A stretch of DNA of 64,000 nucleotides from JAPLDA01 sp043787975. Its GTDB lineage: Bacteria; Bacteroidota; Bacteroidia; AKYH767-A; 2013-40CM-41-45. Position numbers and translations under genes: made by a program. Of the stretch, positions 52,598 to 61,186 are shown in pieces. Each line of letters starts with the position of its first letter. The first letter of the stretch is position 1. The stretch is from the NCBI GenBank assembly GCA_043787975.1, contig JAYVUK010000033.1, positions 1-64,000 of the forward strand, written 5' to 3'. The notes below the pieces were generated by a model. It saw only the letters and a program-made list of their open reading frames with translations, did no database searches and was not told where the DNA came from.

Positions 52598-52627
52598 CAA
52601 ATATAGGAAAATTCTCTATGCCCCAAA
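52598..52627 (-). promoter_or_regulatory. rplS promoter
   Basis: On the minus strand TTTG (52624-52627), an 18-base spacer and TATATTTG (52598-52605) match the Bacteroidota housekeeping consensus perfectly. A leader of about 35 bases is predicted. Confidence 0.8.
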
Positions 52628-52674
52628 TGTTTAAGGCAACAATCTTTTAAATAATTGAGTTATTTAGCAAGTAG

Positions 52675-52723
52675 GCAGTGGCAGCCGCTGTAGGCAGTTC
52701 TGCAGACTGCGGCTGGCTACTGC
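52675..52723. repeat. Imperfect long hairpin covering the trmD stop codon
   Basis: GCAGTGGCAGCCGC (52675-52688) pairs with GCGGCTGGCTACTGC (52709-52723) with one bulge, and the word TAGGCAGT occurs twice. The stop of trmD (52717-52719 on this strand) is inside the right arm. There is no T-run next to it. Confidence 0.65.
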
Positions 52724-53397
52724 TGCTCTCCTAAGTCTGGTCGTCTCTCCTTTGTTCGCAGCAACGATTGCTCATGCCGCCACTTCTCGACCTCAGGGGT
52801 ATTTCCTGAAACCAGGATATCAGGCACTTTCAATCCACGGAATTCAGCCGGACGGGTATACACGGGCGGAGCGATCAGGTCATCCTGGAAGGAATCAGAG
52901 AGAGCGGAAGTTTCATCGTTTAAAACCCCTGGCAACAAGCGAATCATTGCATCAACTAAAACGGCGGCTGCCAATTCTCCTCCGGATAAAACATAGTTGC
53001 CGATAGAGATTTCGCTTGTAATAAAATGCTGCCGGATGCGCTCATCAATTCCTTTGTAATGTCCGCATAAAACAATCACATTGTTTAGAAGAGAAATCCG
53101 GTTTGCTTTTTTCTGATCAAGCAATTCACCGTCCGGACTCATGTAAATCACTTCGTCATATTTTCGTTGTGCCTGAAGATGTTCGATGCAAAGTACAACG
53201 GGTTCAATCATCATCACCATGCCGGCACCACCGCCAAATGGGGCGTCATCAACCGATTTGTGTTTGTTGGTTGCAAAGTCACGGATGTTGTGAATATGAA
53301 TTTCCACCAACCCCTTTTCCTGTGCTCGTTTTAGGATCGAATGGGAGAATGGACTTTCTAATAATTTAGGGACTACTGTTAAAATATCGATCCTCAT
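52717..53397 (-). CDS. trmD: tRNA (guanine-37-N1)-methyltransferase TrmD
   Basis: This 226-residue SPOUT methyltransferase modifies G37 next to the anticodon and prevents frameshifting. The knot region is clear: DAPFGGGAGMVMMIEPV, YMSPDGELLDQKKA, VLCGHYKGIDERI and the SAM loop SIGNYVLSGGELAA. The C-terminal EVEKWRHEQSLLRTKERRPDL is standard; the final GEQQ before the stop is encoded by the arm of a hairpin repeat. It is upstream of rplS as in the common operon but lacks rimM and rpsP neighbours. Confidence 0.96.
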   Translation of the reverse strand: MRIDILTVVPKLLESPFSHSILKRAQEKGLVEIHIHNIRDFATNKHKSVDDAPFGGGAGMVMMIEPVVLCIEHLQAQRKYDEVIYMSPDGELLDQKKANRISLLNNVIVLCGHYKGIDERIRQHFITSEISIGNYVLSGGELAAAVLVDAMIRLLPGVLNDETSALSDSFQDDLIAPPVYTRPAEFRGLKVPDILVSGNTPEVEKWRHEQSLLRTKERRPDLGEQQ

Positions 53398-53419
53398 GGT
53401 ATTAATTGGAGAGTTAGCT

Positions 53420-53490
53420 GATGTGATGATTAGCTAATTCGTTGAAGCGACAATCATCACATTATCAAATCAACTAATTATCAAATTAGA
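53420..53490. repeat. Intergenic inverted AT-rich repeat, GATGTGATGATT family (copy 3)
   Basis: GATGTGATGATT (53420-53431) is mirrored by AATCATCACAT (53452-53462), followed by CAAATCAACTAATTATCAAATTAG. The words match the repeats at 6528 and 20967, here forming a stem. It lies between trmD and the LolD-like gene and runs into the end of the latter. Confidence 0.65.
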
Positions 53491-54136
53491 CAAGCATTCC
53501 GTCTTTCATCATCAGCTTTCTGTCAGTCATCGCAGTGAGTTCTTCATTGTGTGTGACAATGACGAATGTCTGCTGCAATTTAGTTCTCAGGTCAAAAAAT
53601 AATTGATGTAGTGCCTTGGCTGAAGCTGAATCAAGGTTTCCGGAAGGTTCATCCGCAAATATTACAGAAGGATTGTTGATCAATGCACGCGCGACGGCAA
53701 CACGCTGTTGTTCACCGCCGCTCAATTCAGCCGGACGATGAGAAATCCGATCTCCAAGATTCATCATAGCCAAAAGCTCGTTCGCTTTTTTCTCCGCTTC
53801 ACTTTTACTTTGCCCTGCTATGAAAGCAGGCATGCATACGTTTTCCAACGCAGTAAATTCAGGAAGCAGGTGATGAAATTGAAAAACAAAACCGATGTGC
53901 TTGTTTCGAAATGCGGAAAGTTTTTTTTGAGCCAATGTATTCACCTCTGTCTGTTCAATCCTTACGCTTCCTTTATCAGCATTATCCAATGTGCCGAGAA
54001 TATGAAGCAACGTACTTTTTCCGGCTCCTGAAGCACCAACAATGGAAACTATTTCACCCTTACTGATTTCGAGATCAATCCCTTTTAAAACATGAAGGTC
54101 ATGGTAGGATTTATGAATATTTTTTGCAACGATCAT
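53486..54136 (-). CDS. ABC transporter ATPase, LolD/MacB-type
   Basis: This 216-residue ATPase has Walker A GASGAGKST (about 34-42), the Q-loop in FVFQFHHLLPEFTALENV, the ABC signature LSGGEQQR (about 139-146), Walker B VIFADEPSGNLD and a switch His in VTHNEE. The LLPEFTALENV stretch and the length point to the LolD/MacB/FtsE group, which powers lipoprotein release or mechanotransmission rather than import. No permease partner lies beside it, which is common for LolD in this phylum. The assignment to LolD itself is inference. Confidence 0.85.
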   Translation of the reverse strand: MIVAKNIHKSYHDLHVLKGIDLEISKGEIVSIVGASGAGKSTLLHILGTLDNADKGSVRIEQTEVNTLAQKKLSAFRNKHIGFVFQFHHLLPEFTALENVCMPAFIAGQSKSEAEKKANELLAMMNLGDRISHRPAELSGGEQQRVAVARALINNPSVIFADEPSGNLDSASAKALHQLFFDLRTKLQQTFVIVTHNEELTAMTDRKLMMKDGMLV

Positions 54137-54294
54137 CTCTGAATGAGATATGAGATATGAGAAGTTAGATAAAACTCTGAAGGAGTCGAATTATTTTAAA
54201 ATATTGAACAACGTTTTGAATGATAATTAACTTTTCCAATGATGCGAAAGTACAAATAGGATTGATTAATTTTCACCACTCAAAATTTATTCTC

Positions 54295-54816
54295 ATGCTA
54301 TCAATAGAAAAGCCTTTAGCCGAAACACTTTCTTCGTACTATCAAACATACCTGAAATATGTTCCTGAAGATGATGTGCTTGGTGCATTGATAATGCAAT
54401 CGGAGATCACTCAAAAGTTTTTGGTCTCAATTTCTGAAAGTAAAGCATCATCCGCCTATGCCGAAGGCAAATGGTTGTTGAAGGAAGTGGTAGGGCATTT
54501 GTGCGACACCGAAAGGATATTGACCTATCGTGCACTTCGGATTTCACGTAACGATAAAACTCCGCTTCCGGGATTTGAGGAAAATAATTACACACCAAAC
54601 TCGAATTACAGTGCAAGACCTCTTTTAAATATTGCTGAAGAATACAGGGCAATTCGTGAATCAACCATGGCGCTTTTTAAAAATATGAGTAAGGAAATGT
54701 ATGATCGGAGAGGTATAACAAACAATTCAGATGTAGGTGTCAGGGACATTCTTTTCTTTATTGTCGCGCATGAAAGACATCACTTGAACGTGATTGAAGA
54801 AAGATACCTGAAATAG
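54295..54816 (+). CDS. DinB-superfamily protein
   Basis: From the ATG at 54295 (MLSIEKPLAETLSSYYQTYL) this is a 173-residue four-helix DinB_2-type protein. The metal-binding pattern of three His or acids is visible: KEVVGHLCDTERI in helix 2 and FFIVAHERHHLNVIEERYL in helix 4. Members include thiol-dependent transferases and proteins of unknown role. The longer frame from 54220 adds residues without family resemblance. It is divergent from the LolD-like gene and ends next to a terminator of the opposite gene. Confidence 0.82.
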   Translation: MLSIEKPLAETLSSYYQTYLKYVPEDDVLGALIMQSEITQKFLVSISESKASSAYAEGKWLLKEVVGHLCDTERILTYRALRISRNDKTPLPGFEENNYTPNSNYSARPLLNIAEEYRAIRESTMALFKNMSKEMYDRRGITNNSDVGVRDILFFIVAHERHHLNVIEERYLK

Positions 54817-54836
54817 ATTCTGTCAAAGTTGTTCAT

Positions 54837-54867
54837 AAAAAAGAGCAACCGAGGACCCCGGCTGCTC
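54837..54867 (-). terminator. Intrinsic terminator of the 230-residue lipoprotein gene
   Basis: On the minus strand GAGCAGCCG pairs with CGGTTGCTC (one G-U) around 7 bases and is followed by T6. Confidence 0.8.
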
Positions 54868-54890
54868 CTTATCAAACAATACTCAACCAA

Positions 54891-55583
54891 CTACAACTGC
54901 GTAATGATGTATGTTATGTCGAAAGTAGGTCCACTTTGGACACTTGCGAGACGATGAATAACATGTTGGCCGGCACTTAATGGTTTTAGCATTACAAAAT
55001 ATCCTCCACCCATAAAGTCTTGTGGGGCTCCGGTAATGTCACTGTCAAAGCAATTGGCAAGGTTAGCATTTGCTGAGATGTTAAATACAGGAGAGATAAA
55101 TTTGTAGTTCGTAACATCAATGTCAACTCCGTCAATCGTCAAAGAAGTTCCGTAAATTGAATTCACGTCGTCGGTAACTGCCTGTAATAGATTGGGTGTA
55201 CTGTTCCACTCCACTGTTGCTAACGGCAGAAATAGGGACACGTCAGCAGGAATCGTTACGGTAAGAGTATGTCCCCTTCTGCCGGCAAGGAAATATACCG
55301 GACCGCTTTGATTTTGACTTTCCCAACTTCCGGTCGTGTCGCGAATAGGAAAATGACCGCAATCGAACTGTAGGTTCCATTTCCACCATTCAGCAACCCA
55401 TTCGGAATAATTTTTTCCATTCATGTTCGCCTGAACGGGAAACACATAAGAACTCGGATTTCTGTTTGCACTTCCCGAATTGTCAGAACCCGGAGCATTT
55501 TGATTGTCTTTCTGGCATGCTGCGAACCAGAACGTACTTAGAGCAATGGTTGCTCCAAAAACAAGTTTAGTTTTTGTGTTCAT
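54891..55583 (-). CDS. Lipoprotein of unknown function
   Basis: This 230-residue protein has a lipoprotein signal (VFGATIALSTFWFAAC, Cys23) followed by an Asn/Ser-rich linker. The mature part has an unusual aromatic start (YSEWVAEWWKWNLQFDCGHF), then RRGHTLTVTIPADVSLFLPL and further beta-strand-like stretches. Two or more Cys (FDCGHF, NCFDSD) could form a disulfide. I do not recognise the family by name. It lies 173 bp downstream of a response-regulator gene on the same strand, so control by that system is possible. It has its own terminator. Confidence 0.65.
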   Translation of the reverse strand: MNTKTKLVFGATIALSTFWFAACQKDNQNAPGSDNSGSANRNPSSYVFPVQANMNGKNYSEWVAEWWKWNLQFDCGHFPIRDTTGSWESQNQSGPVYFLAGRRGHTLTVTIPADVSLFLPLATVEWNSTPNLLQAVTDDVNSIYGTSLTIDGVDIDVTNYKFISPVFNISANANLANCFDSDITGAPQDFMGGGYFVMLKPLSAGQHVIHRLASVQSGPTFDITYIITQL

Positions 55584-55756
55584 GTTTTTTGTTTTTTTAG
55601 ATTAGTGAATGTATGATGAGTTGTTAACTCCGTTTTAGATAGCTGATTCACTTTGAATTTCGCACGACAAAAGTGTAGAGCAGGTGCGTGCTCGTCAACT
55701 ACCTAAAAGGGTAGGGTTATGAGGAATTAAAAAAAATAGGAAAAAAAAGGGAGAAC

Positions 55757-56404
55757 TTAAATAAGTTTATGTTTAATTGCCTTGATCACAGCTTCTGATT
55801 TTGAATGCACATGAAGTTTTTCATAAATATTCTTGATGTGAAACTTGATAGTGTCAATGCTGATTCCGCAACTGTCTGCAATCATCTTGTAGCTCATCCC
55901 TTTGACTAAACCCCCAAGAACTTCTTTTTCCCTCTGTGAAAAATTGTAGTCAGGACTTTTTGAAAAAAAATTCTGCTTTTGAAAAATTTCCAAAACCTTT
56001 TTAGCTACTGATGCGCTCATGGGAGCGCCCCCGGTATGCAATTCATTCAATGCTTCAAGCAATTTGGCAGGTGAAGTATTTTTTAACAGATACCCGGATG
56101 CTCCTGCGCATATCGAATCATAAATCTTTTCATCCTCTTCAAAAATAGTTTGCATGAGAATCTGGACGGAAGGGAATCTTTCTTTGATGATAAGAACTGC
56201 TTCAATACCACTGATGCCGGGCATATCGATGTCCATCAAAACGATATCAGGAACTGACTTTTCTATTTTATGAATTAAATCACCGGCATCCCCAAAGGCT
56301 CCCACACAGGTGAATCCGATCGTTCCATGAATGAGTTGAAACATCATTTCACGCAGCATTTTGTTGTCTTCAAAAATGGCTATTTTTAGACTCTGTACTT
56401 GCAA
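55757..56404 (-). CDS. NarL/FixJ-family response regulator
   Basis: This protein has a receiver domain (KIAIFEDNKMLREMMF; phosphoacceptor Asp in IVLMDIDMPG; Lys in YLLKNTSPAKLL) and a LuxR-type DNA-binding domain (FSQREKEVLGGLVKGMSYKM, then HIKNIYEKLHVHSKSEA). There is no ATG at the expected place. I choose the TTG at 56404 (LQVQSLKIAIF), giving 215 residues; another TTG at 56434 would add ten basic residues. It follows the histidine-kinase gene by about 50-75 bp and is its obvious partner. Confidence 0.87.
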   Translation of the reverse strand: MQVQSLKIAIFEDNKMLREMMFQLIHGTIGFTCVGAFGDAGDLIHKIEKSVPDIVLMDIDMPGISGIEAVLIIKERFPSVQILMQTIFEEDEKIYDSICAGASGYLLKNTSPAKLLEALNELHTGGAPMSASVAKKVLEIFQKQNFFSKSPDYNFSQREKEVLGGLVKGMSYKMIADSCGISIDTIKFHIKNIYEKLHVHSKSEAVIKAIKHKLI

Positions 56405-56480
56405 TTTTCGGTAGTTTATTTTTTTGTTAAACAAAGATGAGTTTAATAAAATAATTCTGCACTACATATTCAGGTAGGAG

Positions 56481-59400
56481 CTAAAATACGATCGTGAATG
56501 TTGTTCCATGATCAATGACAGAATCAATTTTAAATTCTGCTTTTAGTTCCATGGAGCGTGTCCTCAAATTCTTCAATCCATTCCCATCGTAATTCTGCAG
56601 AACGTCAAATCCTTTTCCATTATCAGTAATCGTAAGAATGTTTTTCTCTTTTGTTTCTTCAAGTTTAACGGTTACCAAACAACATTGGGCGTGCTTGACT
56701 ATGTTGTTGATAATCTCTTTATACATAAGATACAGGTTTCTTCGTTCAACCATATTCAGCTTACGATTTTCAAAACTAATACTTGCTTCAAATTCAAGTT
56801 GAATGTTTTTTGCTTCCAGGAGCGATGCTGCGAATTTCCGCATGCGTGCAATCAGGTTCACGAAGGTATCATTCTGCGGATTCACACTCCACACAATATC
56901 ATTGATGGTTTGAAGCATATCACGAGAGCTTTCTCCGACCTGGTTAAAATAATTTGTGATATCAATCGATTGCTGACCGGCTTTTTGTTTCGCTATTTCA
57001 CTTAAAAAGGAAATGCTGCTTAATGTAGAACCAATGTCGTCGTGTAAATCGCTAGCAATTTTATTTCTGACAGTTTGTGTCAGCATAATTCCACGAAGTT
57101 TTATTCGGTAATATAAAATGACAATGGAAGAAATGATAAGTAGTAAAATGAATACCGATAAAACAGCAAACCATTTTTTTAGGTAGAACGGAGCAGTAAT
57201 TTTTATGGAAATCGGTTTTTTCATTTCATACCAGTGTATTCCATCATGTGATGCCTTTAAATGAAAAAGATAGCTCCCGTATGATAAATCAGTATATCCT
57301 GCAAAACGCTTATTCCCGACATATACCCACTCTTTGTCAAAGCCATCTAGTTTGTATGCGTAATGATTTTGTTCGGATGATGGAAATAAAGGAGCTCCCA
57401 GATCGAATGAAAAATACCGATCGGTATATTTTAACATGATTGCAGAGTCTTCGTTGAAAATTCTTTCTTCTCCCATTACACTGAACGAGGTCACACAGGG
57501 GGATAAAAGGATATGTTTTTTTTCAACACTATCTGTTGCGATGTAAAAGAATGAGTAAGAATTAGAACAATACATGCGCTTTGTTTCCGGATCGTAATAC
57601 ATTGAACTGACACTGTTTTCGGGAAGTCCGTCATCACCTGTCATGTTGGTAAACCATTTCCCTCCCGGCTCCAGAAGAGATAATCCTCCATCCATGGCGA
57701 TCCAAAGCGTTCCTGTGCCATCCATTGCCAATGCCTGGACGTTGTTATTGATAAGTCCTTGAGAGCGTGTATATTTTTCTAAAGCATAATTTTCAAGATT
57801 CATTTTGTACAGACCATCATTTGAACCGATCCATAAAAAATTTCCAAAGGCAAGTAGGTCATTCGCCTGGTTTTTGAAAATTGATTTACCATTGTGGGTT
57901 TCAACTTTGAATTGATGTGCTGAACTGTCGTAAAGAATTAGTCCTTCGCTTTGTTTGTAACTCATCCAGATCCTTCCTTTCTCATCCTGGGTAATGCCCT
58001 CAAAATGACGAAAGGGAAAATATAAACTATCCCGTTGTTTTTGACTGTAATGAGTGAATGAGTGTGAGGCAATGTTGTATTTAATTATTCCGTGTTCTCC
58101 AAGCAATGAAATCCAGATGCAGGAATTTCTATCCCTGAAAAATTTGATGATTCCGGCCGAATCCATTTCTCTTGGATAAGCTAATATATTTTTACTGTTC
58201 GTGAATTGCTTTGTGGATAAGTTCAGTATATGAAGCCCATGAAAATTGCCTGTCCACAATTCATCTTTTTCCTTTATTAAATCCCAACAAAAATTATCGC
58301 TGCCTGTTTTGTCGGGTTTATAAAATTCTTTTTTATGAGTTTTAAGATCCAGGTTGTATAGCCCTTTACCCCAGATTGTAAACCATACCTTATCATGATC
58401 AGGCAAAAAATGCTGGATGAAATTTTTGCCAGGCGATTTTTCACTGATCCGGTCTGCGTCCGTTACCAGGTTAAAATTGCATTTGCGATGCGGAAGCATG
58501 TCTAACCCATTTTCAGTTGTAAGCCAGGTATTGCCGTCCTTATCTTCAATAATATTATGGATAACGATTCCGTTAATGGATTCCCGGTCAGCATCGTCAT
58601 GTAAATATTTTGTCAGGTTGTAAAGTCCCTGTGTGAAACATTGTAATCCCTGGCTTGGACTGTTAATCCATATTTTCCCGCTTTTCGTGATAAACATTTT
58701 TGGTAAATTCAAATTATCACTTAATTTGATTCGGGATACTATTTCTCCTGAAGAGTTAAATTTTAACAGGAAGTTGTTTTCTGAAACCCCCAGGATATTT
58801 CCATCCGATTCAATGACAACAGTTGACAATACATGATTAAAAATTTCACGATGTTCAGGATTGTTTTCGTTGTTCAGGATGATACCGGTTTTTGTATCGA
58901 TTTTATTCAATGATCCGGATCTGCTGATCCATACATTTTCATTTTTATCTTCAAACAAATCATAGATCACATCACTCCCTGATAATTCCTCGTTATATTT
59001 TTTTAAAAGATGAAAGGAAGAGTCCAGCTCAAAAACTTCGAAACGCGTTGCGATCCAAAAATGATGGCTGCTACTAAAGAACATTCGCAAAACTCCCATG
59101 GCAGCGCCACCCGGCTCAACAGGCAAATCAATATTTTTAAAGCTGTTGTTTGACTGAAGGTATTCTGTCACACCTTTTCCTGTGGCGACATAAAGATTGC
59201 CGTTTCCATCTTCTATAACCTGACCCAGGTTATTGTACCGGATCGAATTAGAATCCTCATCCTCATGAAAAAACTGTTTGAATGACTTGCCATCAAAGCG
59301 GTTCAGGCCGTCGGTGGTACTCACCCAGATAAAACCTTTCCTATCCTGAAAAACATAGGTCGTTGTGTTATGCGACAAACCCTCTCTTGTTGTAAAGTGA

Positions 59401-59483
59401 AGAAAAGTTTCTTTTCCCTCTGAGTCAGAGGTGAGAAGAATAAGAGTGAGAATAGCCGTAAAAGTTTTCAGAATAAGTCTCAT
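56481..59483 (-). CDS. Two-component-propeller sensor histidine kinase (HisKA_3 type)
   Basis: This 1000-residue protein starts with a signal segment, then about 700 residues of periplasmic propeller built from short repeats such as VFQDRKGFIWVSTTDGLNRF and DGTGTLWIAMDGGLSL. A Y_Y_Y domain follows (YAYKLDGFDKEWVYVGN), one membrane helix (WFAVLSVFILLLIISSIVIL), a dimerisation/phosphoacceptor domain with His at about 811 (SDLHDDIGSTLSSI), and the ATPase domain (NNIVKHAQ, ITDNGKGFD, GNGLKNLRTRS). It resembles hybrid glycan sensors but lacks a fused receiver and AraC domain; the separate NarL-type gene downstream fills that role. The ligand is unknown. Confidence 0.92.
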   Translation of the reverse strand: MRLILKTFTAILTLILLTSDSEGKETFLHFTTREGLSHNTTTYVFQDRKGFIWVSTTDGLNRFDGKSFKQFFHEDEDSNSIRYNNLGQVIEDGNGNLYVATGKGVTEYLQSNNSFKNIDLPVEPGGAAMGVLRMFFSSSHHFWIATRFEVFELDSSFHLLKKYNEELSGSDVIYDLFEDKNENVWISRSGSLNKIDTKTGIILNNENNPEHREIFNHVLSTVVIESDGNILGVSENNFLLKFNSSGEIVSRIKLSDNLNLPKMFITKSGKIWINSPSQGLQCFTQGLYNLTKYLHDDADRESINGIVIHNIIEDKDGNTWLTTENGLDMLPHRKCNFNLVTDADRISEKSPGKNFIQHFLPDHDKVWFTIWGKGLYNLDLKTHKKEFYKPDKTGSDNFCWDLIKEKDELWTGNFHGLHILNLSTKQFTNSKNILAYPREMDSAGIIKFFRDRNSCIWISLLGEHGIIKYNIASHSFTHYSQKQRDSLYFPFRHFEGITQDEKGRIWMSYKQSEGLILYDSSAHQFKVETHNGKSIFKNQANDLLAFGNFLWIGSNDGLYKMNLENYALEKYTRSQGLINNNVQALAMDGTGTLWIAMDGGLSLLEPGGKWFTNMTGDDGLPENSVSSMYYDPETKRMYCSNSYSFFYIATDSVEKKHILLSPCVTSFSVMGEERIFNEDSAIMLKYTDRYFSFDLGAPLFPSSEQNHYAYKLDGFDKEWVYVGNKRFAGYTDLSYGSYLFHLKASHDGIHWYEMKKPISIKITAPFYLKKWFAVLSVFILLLIISSIVILYYRIKLRGIMLTQTVRNKIASDLHDDIGSTLSSISFLSEIAKQKAGQQSIDITNYFNQVGESSRDMLQTINDIVWSVNPQNDTFVNLIARMRKFAASLLEAKNIQLEFEASISFENRKLNMVERRNLYLMYKEIINNIVKHAQCCLVTVKLEETKEKNILTITDNGKGFDVLQNYDGNGLKNLRTRSMELKAEFKIDSVIDHGTTFTIVF

Positions 59484-59576
59484 TCGGCTTGTTGCCAGCT
59501 TTTTTTAAAATCTTTCGTCATCAATAATAAAAAAAATTACTTTCGCGTACTACAATAATATCAGAAATCAATAACT

Positions 59577-60776
59577 ATGAATATTCACGAATACCAAGGC
59601 AAGTCAATTTTAAAAAGTTTCGGAGTCGCCATCCAGGAAGGCATGATTGCAGAAACACCCGAACAAGCGCTGCTTGAAGCGAAAGAATTAAGCAAACAAA
59701 CCGGCACGCAATGGTGGGTTGTGAAAGCGCAGATTCATGCGGGCGGCCGTGGAAAGGGCGGAGGAGTTAAACTTGCCAAGACGCTGGAAGAGGTAAAAGA
59801 GAAAGCAAGCAATATTATCGGTATGCAATTAGTAACTCCACAAACAGGACCGCAGGGAAAAAAAGTTCATAAGGTGTTGATAGCGCAGGATGTTTATTAT
59901 CCGGGCGCTTCTCCAACAAAAGAATTTTATATGAGCGTATTGCTTAACCGCCAGACCGGCAGAAATATCATTATGTATTCCACAGAAGGTGGAATGGACA
60001 TTGAAGAAGTTGCTGAAAAAACTCCTGAGAAAATTTTCAAAGAAGAGATTGATCCGAAAGTCGGGTTGCAAGGTTTCCAGGCACGAAAGATTGCTTTTAA
60101 TCTTGGCTTGAACGGAAATGCTTTTAAAGAAATGATAAAATTTGTGACAGCACTTTACAAGGCATACGATTCCATCGATGCTTCTTTATTTGAAATCAAT
60201 CCTGTCTTGAAAACGTCTGACGATAAAATTCTTGCAGTCGATGCAAAAGTAAATCTCGATGAGAACGGATTGTTCCGTCATCCTGATTACGCTGCTATGC
60301 GTGATAAATTAGAAGAAGATCCGACCGAAGTGGAAGCGAGCGAATCGGAATTGAATTATGTGAAGCTCGATGGAAATGTTGGTTGCATGGTAAATGGTGC
60401 CGGTCTTGCCATGGCGACGATGGATATTATCAAACTTGCAGGAGGAGAGCCTGCCAATTTCCTGGATGTCGGAGGAACTGCAAATGCAGAACGCGTTGAA
60501 AAGGCATTTAAAATTATTTTGAAAGATAAAAGTGTAAAAGCAATCCTCGTCAACATTTTTGGAGGCATCGTGCGTTGTGATCGCGTTGCCCAGGGAATTG
60601 TGGATGCTTACAAGAACATCGGTAACATTCCTGTTCCGATCATTGTCCGTTTACAGGGCACCAATGCGACCGAAGCAAAAAAAATTATTGATGACTCCGG
60701 GTTGAAAGTATTTTCTGCCATTCAATTAAAAGAAGCCGCTGACTTGGTGAAGGAGCAGATTACTCAGATTAATTAA
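59577..60776 (+). CDS. sucC: Succinate-CoA ligase (ADP-forming) subunit beta
   Basis: This 399-residue ATP-grasp protein is SucC: MNIHEYQGKSILKSFGV at the start, VVKAQIHAGGRGKGGGVKLA (about 50-69), FEINPVL, and the C-terminal GGTANAERVEKAF and IFGGIVRCDRVAQGI. With SucD (not in the window) it makes succinate and ATP from succinyl-CoA in the TCA cycle. The last six residues (QITQIN) are encoded by an AGATTACTCAGATTAATTA repeat that continues into the next gene; family proteins usually end with other residues. This suggests the 3' end was rewritten by repeat or element insertion. Confidence 0.96.
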   Translation: MNIHEYQGKSILKSFGVAIQEGMIAETPEQALLEAKELSKQTGTQWWVVKAQIHAGGRGKGGGVKLAKTLEEVKEKASNIIGMQLVTPQTGPQGKKVHKVLIAQDVYYPGASPTKEFYMSVLLNRQTGRNIIMYSTEGGMDIEEVAEKTPEKIFKEEIDPKVGLQGFQARKIAFNLGLNGNAFKEMIKFVTALYKAYDSIDASLFEINPVLKTSDDKILAVDAKVNLDENGLFRHPDYAAMRDKLEEDPTEVEASESELNYVKLDGNVGCMVNGAGLAMATMDIIKLAGGEPANFLDVGGTANAERVEKAFKIILKDKSVKAILVNIFGGIVRCDRVAQGIVDAYKNIGNIPVPIIVRLQGTNATEAKKIIDDSGLKVFSAIQLKEAADLVKEQITQIN

Positions 60777-60789
60777 GATTACACAGATG
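60756..60789 (+). repeat. AGATTACACAGAT repeat, left arm around GxxExxY gene 2
   Basis: Repeated CAGATTA-like words lead into TAAGATTACACAGAT (60774-60788), which contains both the sucC stop and the first bases of the GxxExxY start codon. It is the inverted partner of 61170-61184 with 14 of 15 bases matching. Confidence 0.8.
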
Positions 60790-61161
60790 CTCAAAGAAGA
60801 TCGAGATCCTTTGACAGAGCGAATAATAGCATGTTGCTTCAATCTTCATAATAAGCTTGGAGCGGGCTCTGTGGAGAAAATTTATCACAATGGATTGAAA
60901 ATATATTTAAAGGGTGAAGGATTGAATTATGAATCCGAAAAGGAATTTGATGTTTTCCTCCATCAGGAAAGAATTGGAAAATTTAGATGTGATTTTTTTA
61001 TTGAGCAGAAAGTAATTCTTGAAATTAAATCTGTTACAGGAAAAACTCCACTTGTTTTTGAAAACCAGCTTATTTCTTATTTGAAAGCGTCTTCTGTTAA
61101 AACAGGGCTATTGATTAACTTTGGAAACAGAAGTTGTGAGATAAAACGTTTATCGGTGTAA
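60787..61161 (+). CDS. GxxExxY protein 2 (PD-(D/E)xK nuclease-like)
   Basis: This 124-residue protein is a full-length GxxExxY member. The motif is G-S-V-E-K-I-Y in NKLGAGSVEKIYHNGL (about 23-38). The candidate catalytic residues are Asp in KFRCDFFIEQ and Glu-x-Lys in VILEIKSVTG, and the C-terminal SSVKTGLLINFGNRSCEIKR mirrors GLKLGLIINFGREEVKVKR of gene 1. The two proteins are clearly related but quite diverged, so they are not a recent duplicate. The function is not established. It sits 10 bp after sucC and 22 bp before the agmatinase-family gene, bounded by inverted repeats. Confidence 0.88.
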   Translation: MLKEDRDPLTERIIACCFNLHNKLGAGSVEKIYHNGLKIYLKGEGLNYESEKEFDVFLHQERIGKFRCDFFIEQKVILEIKSVTGKTPLVFENQLISYLKASSVKTGLLINFGNRSCEIKRLSV

Positions 61162-61186
61162 TCTAATATATCTGTGCAATCTTATG
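61158..61186 (-). repeat. ATCTGTGCAATCTTA repeat, right arm around GxxExxY gene 2
   Basis: GTAATCT, AATAT, then ATCTGTGCAATCTTA (61170-61184). It begins at the GxxExxY stop and ends on the A of the next ATG. It is inverted relative to 60774-60788. Confidence 0.8.
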
